A stretch of DNA of 15,645 bases, taken from Bacteroidota bacterium. Lineage in GTDB: Bacteria; Bacteroidota; Bacteroidia; Chitinophagales; Chitinophagaceae. The notes beneath the pieces were generated by a model. The model saw only the letters and a program-made list of their open reading frames with translations, made no database searches and was not told the DNA's origin. The stretch covers positions 1 to 15,645 of the forward strand of contig JAEVYV010000219.1 of NCBI GenBank assembly GCA_023392575.1, read 5' to 3'. Position 1 is the first letter of the stretch; the number at the start of each line of letters is the position of its first letter. Of this stretch, positions 1 through 6,880 are shown one piece after another. The position numbers and the translations under genes are program-made.

Positions 1-2574
1 GTTAGGGTTACGGGGCTTACTACGCTGGATTCGGCCATTGTTTCCTCTATTTCGGGCATACAAAAAGGCGACCGGGTCATGATTCCCGGCGGTGATATTT
101 TTTCCAAGGCCATCTCCAATTTGTGGCGCCAGCGCTTTTTCAGCAATGTCCAGATCTTTATTACCGCTGTCCGCGGCGATAACATCGACATTGAAATCAA
201 TGTGCAGGAAAGGCCAAAACTGGGCAACTTTAAATTCATTGGCATCAAAAAATCCGAAGCGGACGAGATCCAGGGCAAGGCCGGTTTGGTCAAGCAAACC
301 ATCATTACCGAGAACACCCGCCGCAATGCCATAGACGCCATCAAAAAATATTTTACCGAAAAAGGGTACATGAATGTACAGGTTCGGGTGGAAGAAAAAC
401 CCGACCCCAACTTCGTCAATTCCAATTCGCTGACCTTTTATATTGACAAGAACAACAAGGTCAAGGTCAACGATATTAATTTTTACGGAAACGAAACGGT
501 AAGCGACCTGCAATTGAAAAAACAACTGAAGGGCACCAAGGAAAAGAGCCGCTTTACCCTGCATCCGGATAAAACGCCCAGCCCGTTTGGCGAAAACAAA
601 TCGCTTACATTTGGCGAATACCTGAAGGATTACGGCTTTCTGTCCGTTTCAAAAACCAAAACCCTGATCGATCCCTACTTCCGCTTCAAATTGTTCAGCA
701 GCGCCAAATTCGACAGAAAGAAGTTTGATGAAGACCTGCAGAGCGTTTTGGATTATTACAACTCTTTGGGGTACCGCGATGCCCAGGTAACCGATACCGC
801 TTTGTACTACAATGCAAAGGGCAACCTGGAAGTGGCGGTTAAGGTAAGCGAAGGCGAGAAATACTATTTTGGCAACATTACCTGGAGGGGCAACACCAAG
901 TATTCCGATTCGGTGCTGGCCACGGTTTTGGGAATTCAAAAAGGAGATATTTACAACCTCAATATTTTGAACAAGCGTTTGGGCAAGCAATTGTCCATGG
1001 AGGGCGGCGATATCGGCAGCCTCTACCAGGATGACGGGTATTTGTTCTTCCGCGCCGATCCGGTGGAAACCGCAGTGTACAACGATACCATTGATTACGA
1101 GATCCGCATTGTAGAAGGCCCGCAGGCCCGCTACAAAAACATCACCATCAGCGGGAACGAAAAAACCAAGGACCATGTGGTTCGCCGCGAATTAAGAACC
1201 CTGCCCGGCGAGCTGTTCCGCCGCGAAGATTTGATTCGCTCCCAGCGGGAACTGGCCAACCTCCAGTACTTCAATCAGGAAAAAATTAATCCCAATGTGG
1301 TGCCCGACCAATCGGACGGAACGGTGGACATTAACTGGGAGTTGGAAGAGAAATCATCTGACCAGTTAGAGCTTTCTGCCGGCTGGGGCGGCGGCGTGGG
1401 CCTGACCGGAACGCTGGGCGTGACCTTTAATAATTTCTCGCTGAACAATATTTTCAAAAAAGAAGCCTGGGATCCTTTGCCGCAGGGCGACGGACAAAAA
1501 CTGAGCCTGCGCTACCAATCAAACGGTCGTGCCTACAACTCATATAATTTCTCCTTTACCGAACCCTGGCTGGGCGGCAAAAAGCGCAACTCCCTGACCT
1601 TTGCCTTGTACCGCAGCAAGTTTTCCAATGCGTATGATTATTTAACCGGCCGGTTTGATAAAGCCCGTTCGGACACCAACTATTTAAAAACCTTTGGATT
1701 GTCTCTGTCGATGGGCAAGCAGTTAAAGTGGCCCGATGACTTTTTCACCCTTGTCTATTCTTTGAACTACACAAAGTATAGCATGCGCAACTATCCGATC
1801 TTTTCGGGTTTTGATAACGGCACTTCCAACAACGTCAGCTTCAAGCTGGCCCTGCAACGTTCTTCGGTGTACGATCCTACCTTCCCCCGCAGCGGATCCA
1901 ACTTTGTGGCCAGTGTGCAGTTAACGCCGCCGTACTCTTTGCTGAATCCTGATCTGGTTACTTCCGGCAATCCGTATAAAAATCCGGAATACCACAAATG
2001 GCGTTTCAGTTCGGAGTGGTACGTGCCCATTGGCAAGCCCGCCGGCGCGGACAAAAACCGTCAGTTTGTATTGAAGATGGCGGCCAAGTTTGGCTTTATG
2101 GGCCGCTACAACAGCAAGCTGGAGGTGTCGCCGTTTGAGCGCTTCCAGTTGGGCGGCGATGGCCTGACGAACAGCTATGGTTTGTTGGGATATGATGTGA
2201 TTTCTTTGCGCGGGTATCCGGTGTTTGAAACTTCTGATCCTTCCGTGAACAACCCCGACCAAACCAGCACCAACAAGTTCTTTACCATATTCAATAAGTA
2301 CTCGCTGGAGCTGCGTTACCCACTGGTAACCAATCCCGGTAGCACCATTTACGGGCTGACCTTTTTTGACGCCGCCAACGGCTGGTACGGGTTTAAAGAT
2401 TACAACCCTTTCCGCCTGCGCCGCAGCGTGGGTGTGGGCATGCGTTTCTTCCTGCCCATGTTTGGTTTGCTTGGGTTCGACTACGGTATTGGGCTGGATC
2501 GTTTGCAGCCGGGAGAGAACCGGTTTAAAAACGCCACCAAGTTCACCTTCATGCTTGGATTTGAGCCGGAATAA
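1..2574 (+). CDS. bamA: BamA/Omp85 outer-membrane assembly factor (5' end outside window)
   Basis: BamA is the Omp85 barrel that folds and inserts beta-barrel proteins into the outer membrane. The reading frame is open from base 1, so the ATG at 79 is internal; the signal peptide and start lie upstream of the window. In order, the 857 visible residues show POTRA-like repeats with the usual GN/GI turn motifs (roughly nt 1-220, 220-460, 460-780, 830-1110 and 1120-1350), then a 16-strand-type barrel from about nt 1360 to the end. The conserved loop-6 motif is present as LRGYP (nt 2206-2220; the RG pair is at 2209-2214). The C-terminus ends FEPE, so the usual terminal aromatic is set back by three residues. 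The two OmpH-like genes directly downstream are the usual Bacteroidota partners. The family call is secure. The POTRA boundaries are estimates. Confidence 0.96.
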   Translation, partial: VRVTGLTTLDSAIVSSISGIQKGDRVMIPGGDIFSKAISNLWRQRFFSNVQIFITAVRGDNIDIEINVQERPKLGNFKFIGIKKSEADEIQGKAGLVKQTIITENTRRNAIDAIKKYFTEKGYMNVQVRVEEKPDPNFVNSNSLTFYIDKNNKVKVNDINFYGNETVSDLQLKKQLKGTKEKSRFTLHPDKTPSPFGENKSLTFGEYLKDYGFLSVSKTKTLIDPYFRFKLFSSAKFDRKKFDEDLQSVLDYYNSLGYRDAQVTDTALYYNAKGNLEVAVKVSEGEKYYFGNITWRGNTKYSDSVLATVLGIQKGDIYNLNILNKRLGKQLSMEGGDIGSLYQDDGYLFFRADPVETAVYNDTIDYEIRIVEGPQARYKNITISGNEKTKDHVVRRELRTLPGELFRREDLIRSQRELANLQYFNQEKINPNVVPDQSDGTVDINWELEEKSSDQLELSAGWGGGVGLTGTLGVTFNNFSLNNIFKKEAWDPLPQGDGQKLSLRYQSNGRAYNSYNFSFTEPWLGGKKRNSLTFALYRSKFSNAYDYLTGRFDKARSDTNYLKTFGLSLSMGKQLKWPDDFFTLVYSLNYTKYSMRNYPIFSGFDNGTSNNVSFKLALQRSSVYDPTFPRSGSNFVASVQLTPPYSLLNPDLVTSGNPYKNPEYHKWRFSSEWYVPIGKPAGADKNRQFVLKMAAKFGFMGRYNSKLEVSPFERFQLGGDGLTNSYGLLGYDVISLRGYPVFETSDPSVNNPDQTSTNKFFTIFNKYSLELRYPLVTNPGSTIYGLTFFDAANGWYGFKDYNPFRLRRSVGVGMRFFLPMFGLLGFDYGIGLDRLQPGENRFKNATKFTFMLGFEPE

Positions 2575-2625
2575 GACAGCAATACCGCAGATTTTAATAA
2601 CTTGATTGCTCAATAAAACGCCATT

Positions 2626-3138
2626 ATGAAAAAACTTTTTCTTCTTGCTGCTTGCGGCTTGTTGCTGGCGACCTCGGCTTACGCCCAGCGCTACGCGGTT
2701 ATCGACACCAAGTATATTTTGGACAAAATGCCCGAATACAAAACGGCGCAAAAGCAACTGGACGATGTGGCGGCCGGCTGGCAAAAAGAAATTGATGGTA
2801 TGCAGCAGGAGTTGGATAGAATGTATAAAGATTTTGATGCCGAGCAGGTGATGCTGAGCGACGAATTGAAAAGAAAAAGACAGGACCAGCTTTTTGTAAA
2901 GGAAAAAACACTGAGAGACCTGCAGCGCCAGCGCTTTGGTTTTGAAGGAGATCTTTTTAAAAAACGCCAGGAGCTGATTAAGCCGGTTCAGGACAAGGTG
3001 TACAACGCCGTACAAAAACTGGCGGTGCAACGAGGATACGACTTTATACTGGATAAAAGTGAAGGAATTACGGTTATATTTGCCGACCCCAAACTGGAAA
3101 AAAGCGATGATGTGTTGAAGGAACTGGGCATAAAATAA
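2626..3138 (+). CDS. OmpH/Skp-family periplasmic chaperone (first copy)
   Basis: This is a 170-residue secreted protein of the OmpH (Skp) family. Skp trimers hold unfolded outer-membrane proteins in the periplasm and pass them to BamA. A clear signal peptide spans residues 1-20 (MKKLF, hydrophobic core, AYA then Q). The mature start YAVIDTKYILDKMPEYK is the typical OmpH beta-strand entry. Residues of about 40-120 are rich in K, E, Q and D with heptad-like spacing, as expected for the tentacle coiled coil. The C-terminal segment GYDFILDKSEGITVIFADP is the returning body strand, also typical. It lies 51 nt after bamA and 79 nt before a second OmpH-type gene, so one transcript is likely. No Shine-Dalgarno sequence is visible at the start, which is normal for this phylum. 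Confidence 0.92.
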   Translation: MKKLFLLAACGLLLATSAYAQRYAVIDTKYILDKMPEYKTAQKQLDDVAAGWQKEIDGMQQELDRMYKDFDAEQVMLSDELKRKRQDQLFVKEKTLRDLQRQRFGFEGDLFKKRQELIKPVQDKVYNAVQKLAVQRGYDFILDKSEGITVIFADPKLEKSDDVLKELGIK

Positions 3139-3217
3139 AAAAAGTTGCAAAACCCTTATTCGTATACAACCATAATACGCAAAAACGAATCATAACTAAA
3201 CATCACAAAACAATCTC

Positions 3218-3775
3218 ATGAACAAGTGCAAAATTTTTTTACTGGCAACAGTTATCCTAACAACGGCAGGCAGTGTTGCAGCACAAAAAACCGGTTACAT
3301 AAGGGTGGACGACGTAGTGGCCCTGATGCCTGAAACCGCCAAACTACAGGGTTTGCTGGAAACCTATCAAAAAGATTCCTTACAACCCCGGTTCAATTAT
3401 ACGCTGGCCGAATTTCAGCGCAAGGACAGCATCATCAATGGAAAAGACTCTTTAAAAACTCCGGCGGCTGCCCGTGCAAAAATGCGTGAGGAAATGCAGG
3501 CCGATTTATACGAATTGCAAAACTGGCAGCAAATTTCCAATCAGTTGATGCAGGGCAAACAGGAACAATTGCTGGAGCCCATTTACCGCAAGGCCATTGA
3601 TGCCATACAAACGGTAGCCAAAGAAGCCGGCTATGCGTACGTATACACCAAAGACGCTTTACTGGTAGCTCCTCCGGCCGATGATTTACTGCCGCTGGTG
3701 GCTAAAAAAATGAATCTCACCATTCCGGGAGCTCCGAAAGCCAGTGCTTCGGCCACACCGGCTAAAAAGCAATAA
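3218..3775 (+). CDS. OmpH/Skp-family periplasmic chaperone (second, divergent copy)
   Basis: A second OmpH-family protein of 185 residues, with a signal peptide at residues 1-22 (cleavage after SVAA, before QKTG). The mature protein opens with GYIRVDDVVALMPETAKLQ, which matches the first copy in pattern but little in sequence. A long charged and glutamine-rich helical region follows, then the body strand GYAYVYTKDALLVAPP. Its C-terminal tail is rich in Ala, Pro, Ser and Lys and is absent from the first copy. As a paralogue next to bamA it probably also acts as a periplasmic holdase; whether the two form mixed trimers or have different clients cannot be seen. A strong terminator 25 nt after the stop closes the transcription unit. 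Confidence 0.88.
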   Translation: MNKCKIFLLATVILTTAGSVAAQKTGYIRVDDVVALMPETAKLQGLLETYQKDSLQPRFNYTLAEFQRKDSIINGKDSLKTPAAARAKMREEMQADLYELQNWQQISNQLMQGKQEQLLEPIYRKAIDAIQTVAKEAGYAYVYTKDALLVAPPADDLLPLVAKKMNLTIPGAPKASASATPAKKQ

Positions 3776-3799
3776 GTTTTTGATCTCATAAATTTGTGT

Positions 3800-3827
3800 C
3801 CCGCTTCCAAAAGAAGCGGGTTTTTTT
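3800..3827 (+). terminator. Rho-independent terminator after the bamA-ompH-ompH unit
   Basis: A perfect 8-bp stem, CCCGCTTC at 3800-3807 with GAAGCGGG at 3813-3820, a 5-nt loop and seven T residues at 3821-3827. Confidence 0.93.
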
Positions 3828-3955
3828 ATGGCAGATTTCGCAGATTCGGATTGAATTTCACCGTTTTTCAGTAATCACCCTTTCCTTAATTGCTTGCGGC
3901 TCGCCGCCGGTAGCTTTTCTCTTTTCAACCATACAACCAATCAACTTCTCCCTCA

Positions 3956-3989
3956 TACTTCTAACTTTGTACTTTATACTTCTGACTTT
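3956..3989 (+). repeat. Degenerate 21-bp-period direct repeat abutting the murI start
   Basis: TACTTCTAACTTT at 3956-3968 recurs as TACTTCTGACTTT at 3977-3989 (12 of 13 identical). A shorter TACTTTA lies between them, and the murI ATG follows at once at 3990. TAACTTTG at 3962-3969 also fits the Bacteroidota -7 promoter pattern TAnnTTTG, though no -33 TTG is seen at the usual distance. The rest of the 162-nt gap 3828-3989 shows only a small GC hairpin (GCGGC at 3896-3900 with GCCGC at 3903-3907). Confidence 0.45.
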
Positions 3990-4805
3990 ATGGGTCCAAT
4001 CGGTGTTTTTGATTCGGGTTATGGGGGGCTAACCGTGCTGTGGGAGTTTGTGAAGGCGCTGCCGCAATACGATTATTTGTATTTGGGCGACAATGCCCGG
4101 TCGCCTTACGGCACCAGAAGTTTTGAAACGGTGTACCGGTATACCCTGCAGTGTGTGGAATGGCTGCTTGGGCAGAATTGCCCCTTGGTTATTTTGGCCT
4201 GCAATACGGCTTCGGCCAAAGCCTTGCGCACCATTCAGCAAAAAGATCTGGAGCGGTTGAATCCGGCGGCCCGGATATTGGGCGTGATTCGACCGACAAC
4301 CGAAATCATTGGAAGCCGCACCAAAACCAACAGCATTGGCATACTGGCCACCAGCGGAACGGTACAGTCCCAATCGTACCTGATCGAGATTAAGAAGTTT
4401 TTCCCGGATGTAAAAATTGAACAGGAGGCCTGTTCCATGTGGGTGCCCCTGGTAGAAAATAACGAGCATGCCTCCCCGGGCGCCGATTATTTCGTGCAAA
4501 AGCATATCAGCAATATCCTTTCAAAGAATAAGGATATCGACACGCTGTTACTTGCCTGTACGCATTATCCGTTGCTGAAAGAAAAAATTGAAAAATACCT
4601 GCCGCCCCATGTAACGCTGCTGTCGCAGGGAGAAATTGTGGCGGAGAGTTTAAAAGACTATTTGCACCGCCATCCCGAGATGGAAACAAAAATTTCCAAA
4701 CAAGGCAAGCGAGAATTTTATACCACTGATTCACCGGAAGATTTTGATAATAAGGCCACGGTATTTTTTGGGGAACGTGTGAAGAGCAGACATGTGGATT
4801 TGTGA
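3990..4805 (+). CDS. murI: Glutamate racemase
   Basis: Glutamate racemase interconverts L- and D-glutamate in the cytoplasm, supplying D-Glu for peptidoglycan stem peptides. The 271-residue protein has the expected family length. It opens with MGPIGVFDSGYGGLTV (substrate-contact Asp8 and Ser9), has GDNARSPYG around residues 34-41, and both catalytic cysteines in context: ILACNTASA (Cys71) and LLACTHYPLL (Cys190, with His192). The frame stays open upstream to an ATG at 3894, but that 32-residue extension (MRLAAGSF...) has no family counterpart and is encoded by pyrimidine-rich repeat sequence, so 3990 is chosen. The gene follows the ompH terminator by 162 nt and probably has its own promoter. 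Its distance from the convergent downstream gene is 141 nt. Confidence 0.95.
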   Translation: MGPIGVFDSGYGGLTVLWEFVKALPQYDYLYLGDNARSPYGTRSFETVYRYTLQCVEWLLGQNCPLVILACNTASAKALRTIQQKDLERLNPAARILGVIRPTTEIIGSRTKTNSIGILATSGTVQSQSYLIEIKKFFPDVKIEQEACSMWVPLVENNEHASPGADYFVQKHISNILSKNKDIDTLLLACTHYPLLKEKIEKYLPPHVTLLSQGEIVAESLKDYLHRHPEMETKISKQGKREFYTTDSPEDFDNKATVFFGERVKSRHVDL

Positions 4806-4808
4806 AGA

Positions 4809-4905
4809 ATGCCTTAAGTATTCCGGCATGCAATTAGAAATTCATCCTTCTAACTTTTACGTTGCTGATTAGTGATTTATAGTCGCAGGATGGCTCTTCC
4901 GCCAT
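4809..4905. terminator. Two weak hairpins between convergent genes (possible terminators)
   Basis: Between murI and the opposing gene lie ATGCC (4809-4813) with GGCAT (4825-4829), and ATGGC (4890-4894) with GCCAT (4901-4905) followed by GCTTTTGC. Both stems are only 5 bp and lack long T tracts. A terminator role is a guess from position. Confidence 0.25.
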
Positions 4906-4946
4906 GCTTTTGCAAATGCGTTATTGGGGCACACTTGCGATAGAAG

Positions 4947-5339
4947 TTACTGTTTCTTCATCATTATATATGGGCTGACGCTTCCGTCGCTGGCGCTGAG
5001 GGCTTTGTCCAGTTGCCAACCGTTAAAGTAAAAGAAGTTTAGAAAAGCAGCGGTTGTGTAGGGAACAAACACAAGTAGTTTCCCTTTCTGATCAGTGATC
5101 GCCATGTCTTTTCGTTTGCCCCTCTTCTGCCCATAGTCAAAGTAGAGCCCTTCGCCGCGGTATCTGCTAAATTCGGCATAAACGGCTTCAAGGCTGTCCA
5201 GCCGTATGCCGTTAATATATCCGTAGGTTTTTGGGTCGGTGACTACGGTGAAGTCTGCGGAGTTTTCCGGCGCATTTTGTGTGGTTTGTGAAAAAGCCGG
5301 AAAACAGAAAAAAAGCAAGGCCGGTAAAATTAACTTCAT
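4947..5339 (-). CDS. Small secreted protein of unknown function
   Basis: A 130-residue protein that I do not recognise. It starts at the ATG reading MKLILPALLFFCFPAFSQ, a good Sec signal peptide with likely cleavage before Q (AFS/Q). The mature part has an acidic linker (QNAPENSADFTV), then an alternating hydrophobic and charged pattern suggesting a small alpha/beta domain, with TYGYINGIRLDSLEAVYAEF, the basic turn GQKRGKRKD and the aromatic stretch AAFLNFFYFNGW. No lipobox cysteine is present. An in-frame TTG four codons upstream (5351) is less likely, because a candidate promoter at 5356-5385 would place transcription start near 5350. It stands alone on the minus strand, so its neighbours say nothing about its role. 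The signal peptide and compact length favour a real gene. Confidence 0.7.
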   Translation of the reverse strand: MKLILPALLFFCFPAFSQTTQNAPENSADFTVVTDPKTYGYINGIRLDSLEAVYAEFSRYRGEGLYFDYGQKRGKRKDMAITDQKGKLLVFVPYTTAAFLNFFYFNGWQLDKALSASDGSVSPYIMMKKQ

Positions 5340-5355
5340 AAGCTGTTGCAATTTT

Positions 5356-5385
5356 CAAACTAAACTACAGGAAAAAGACCTTCAA
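5356..5385 (-). promoter_or_regulatory. Candidate Bacteroidota-type promoter for the secreted protein gene
   Basis: Read on the minus strand, TTG (5385-5383) is followed after 20 nt by TAGTTTG (5362-5356). This is close to the phylum pattern TTG-N19..21-TAnnTTTG but one base short in the -7 box. It would give a leader of about 11 nt before the ATG at 5339. Confidence 0.4.
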
Positions 5386-5392
5386 CCTTTGG

Positions 5393-5409
5393 CACAGTTG
5401 TTAACTGTG
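5393..5409. promoter_or_regulatory. Palindrome upstream of the promoter (operator-like)
   Basis: A perfect 7-bp dyad with a 3-nt centre, CACAGTT-GTT-AACTGTG, lies 8 nt upstream of the candidate -33 element. The symmetry and position fit a dimeric regulator site. No regulator gene is nearby, and the site could also be a small hairpin. Confidence 0.35.
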
Positions 5410-5588
5410 TCTGAAAATATCTAGCAGCGAACCGAGCTTTGAGCAAAAGATCCTGGGGTATTCCTGGTTGCGCCTGACGTCTGAGGTGTTTCTGAAGCAG
5501 CGGTATTCTTTGTTGTTCACAGTAAATAAATAAAATGCGTTTATTATCTAGAAAAGAACGCGCTGGCAAGAAGTTCGCTCAGTCGTCG

Positions 5589-5709
5589 CTAACGTTTCGG
5601 GACATTGCGTTCGGGCGGGTTTCGGAGCACAAGGTTTCAATTTATTACTAATGTTTTATAGTGACACTTAACTCTAAGTTTGTACGTCAGCCCGCCTGAT
5701 GCAAACCCG
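5589..5709 (-). repeat. attC-like imperfect inverted element downstream of the hydrolase gene
   Basis: This makes up the right half of the 375-nt gene-free stretch 5352-5726. Its arms are imperfect: GGCGGG at 5614-5619 pairs with CCCGCC at 5691-5696, and CGGG at 5598-5601 pairs with CCCG at 5706-5709, with looser pairing between. A small internal hairpin (ACTTA 5666-5670, TAAGT 5675-5679) sits in the middle. The distal arm shares TTGCGTTCG (5605-5613) with the element at 6672-6850 (6678-6686), so the two look like diverged members of one family. The gene-side arm abuts the short repeat at 5710-5719. The region 5410-5588 shows no convincing gene. Confidence 0.5.
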
Positions 5710-5719
5710 TGTTGGCAGT
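5710..5719. repeat. Cassette-specific inverted repeat, hydrolase 3' side
   Basis: TGTTGGCAGT lies 7 nt beyond the hydrolase stop codon. It is the perfect reverse complement of ACTGCCAACA at 6658-6667, on the other side of the same gene. Confidence 0.6.
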
Positions 5720-5726
5720 TCGTTGT

Positions 5727-6614
5727 TTATTCTTTTGGTTTGTTCAAAAACTTTTCAATCATCGGAACAATAAATTCATTTTCTTTTGTGTCGGGTTTTA
5801 TCGTCGTGATTTCGCCAATATATTCTCCGTGTCCGCCCGGAATTATTGCTAATTCAGAGTTCGCAATTTGTCTGTGCAGTTCAATGGCGTGTTCGGGTGT
5901 AATAATGTCTTTGTCGCCAATGATGATTAAAGCCGGTGCTTTAATGGATTTGATTTGTTCGTCTGAAATGTCATTGAAATTTACCATTCGTTTTGCATCG
6001 CTGTCGTGCATTACTTGCAAACCACTTGGATCCGGGGCTACTTGTTTGTACGCAACTTTTAACGGTTCGGGCATATTCTCCAATTTCGCTTGTTTCATAA
6101 AGTCCCAAAACCAATCGGGAGCTCCGTTACGTTTGGCAAGTGCAGAGCTCAAAACAATTTTATCTACTATTGCTGGGTGTCGGACAGCAATTTGCAAAGT
6201 CGTTGTTCCACCATTGCTGAACCCGAAAAAGTCGGCCTTGTCAATGTTTAAGTTTTTGAGTAGCGTGGCAATGTCGTCCGCATCTTGTTCAAATGTCAAG
6301 TCTGCGTTTCTGTCGCTTGTTCGTCCGTGTGCTTGCAATTCAACTGCAATGACTTTTCTATTTTTTGCAAGCAACGGAATAACTTTTCCAAAGTTGGATT
6401 GAATTGTTGAACCGCCACCGTGAATGAGAACAAGCGGTTTGCCTTGTCCGTGGATTTCGTAATACATTTTCAGTCCGTTCACTTCGGAATAACCACTGTC
6501 AAAAGTCAATTTGCCTGTCGTTGCTGTTGTCATTGTTTTAGCTTCTGTTTTGTTTTCGTTGCACGAGGTCAAAGTCAAAAGCGTCAAGCTGGAAATTATA
6601 ATTATTCTTTTCAT
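5727..6614 (-). CDS. Lipoprotein alpha/beta hydrolase
   Basis: A 295-residue alpha/beta-hydrolase-fold protein exported as a lipoprotein. The start MKRIIIISSLTLLTLTSC gives a lipobox cysteine at residue 18; the frame is open for 18 codons further upstream (to 6668), but those codons run into the flanking repeat and would bury the signal peptide. Catalytic elements are all present: oxyanion-hole HGGG at 65-68, nucleophile elbow GFSNGG with Ser133, acid Asp236 in IIGDKDIITPEHA, and His262 in IPGGHGEY. The layout matches the broad esterase / C-C hydrolase / haloperoxidase-like group, so the substrate cannot be named. The protein should act in the periplasm or on a membrane surface. Its base composition looks more AT-rich than the core genes around it, and it is enclosed by perfect 10-bp inverted repeats and hairpin elements, which suggests acquisition as a cassette. 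Confidence 0.9.
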   Translation of the reverse strand: MKRIIIISSLTLLTLTSCNENKTEAKTMTTATTGKLTFDSGYSEVNGLKMYYEIHGQGKPLVLIHGGGSTIQSNFGKVIPLLAKNRKVIAVELQAHGRTSDRNADLTFEQDADDIATLLKNLNIDKADFFGFSNGGTTTLQIAVRHPAIVDKIVLSSALAKRNGAPDWFWDFMKQAKLENMPEPLKVAYKQVAPDPSGLQVMHDSDAKRMVNFNDISDEQIKSIKAPALIIIGDKDIITPEHAIELHRQIANSELAIIPGGHGEYIGEITTIKPDTKENEFIVPMIEKFLNKPKE

Positions 6615-6657
6615 TTCTGTTGTCCATTTGTTGCTTTTGGTGTCGTCCGTTACAATG

Positions 6658-6667
6658 ACTGCCAACA
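6658..6667. repeat. Cassette-specific inverted repeat, hydrolase 5' side
   Basis: ACTGCCAACA, 43 nt upstream of the hydrolase ATG and 4 nt from the arm of the long hairpin element. It is the perfect partner of TGTTGGCAGT at 5710-5719. Confidence 0.6.
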
Positions 6668-6671
6668 TTCA

Positions 6672-6850
6672 GGGGCTTTGCGTTCGTGGCGGCATTCTGT
6701 GATCGGACGCCTTGGAACTGAAACCCAAGCTTCTTTTATAGCTGAAGTTAAAAATTAAAAGCTTAAATTTTTCGTCGCGCCGGGACTACAACCGAACAAC
6801 TTTCAAAAGCCGAGGCTACTTCTGTCACCACGCCACGAACGCAAAGCCCC
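6672..6850. repeat. Long hairpin element with perfect 20-bp arms between the two accessory genes
   Basis: The 20 bases at 6672-6691 (GGGGCTTTGCGTTCGTGGCG) are the exact reverse complement of 6831-6850. The 139-nt middle contains a further AT-rich inverted repeat (AAAAATT at 6750-6756, AATTTTT at 6766-6772) and no ORF of note. On both sides the arms nearly touch the short gene-specific repeats (6658-6667 and 6853-6861). It is longer than a typical attC site but has the same placement. A MITE or a transcription-ending hairpin are alternatives; there is no T tract. Confidence 0.75.
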
Positions 6851-6852
6851 AT

Positions 6853-6861
6853 ATTGTGCGA
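6853..6861. repeat. Cassette-specific inverted repeat, LemA-like gene 3' side
   Basis: ATTGTGCGA lies 19 nt beyond the stop codon of the LemA-like gene and is the perfect reverse complement of TCGCACAAT at 7361-7369. Confidence 0.5.
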
Positions 6862-6880
6862 GATGTGTATTGACTTATTG

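Noticed and set aside
1921..3150. 409-codon minus-strand open frame over the end of bamA and the first ompH gene
   Set aside because: It is antisense to two certain genes and its translation has no domain pattern; it is a shadow of their codon use.
3789..3796. TAAATTTG matching the Bacteroidota -7 box
   Set aside because: It lies directly before the terminator at 3800, so transcripts from it would end at once, and no -33 element is seen.
3894..3989. 32-residue N-terminal extension of murI from the ATG at 3894
   Set aside because: The extension has no family counterpart and is encoded by low-complexity pyrimidine repeats; MGPIGVFDSGYGG at 3990 is the normal MurI start.
5360..5569. 69-codon minus-strand open frame with a TTG start
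   Set aside because: No ATG, no recognisable domain, and it overlaps the candidate promoter and palindrome of the downstream gene.
5680..6402. 240-codon plus-strand open frame opposite the hydrolase
   Set aside because: The hydrolase on the other strand has a full catalytic triad and lipoprotein signal; this frame is its antisense shadow.
6615..6668. 18-codon extension of the hydrolase
   Set aside because: It would bury the lipoprotein signal peptide and runs through the flanking short repeat.
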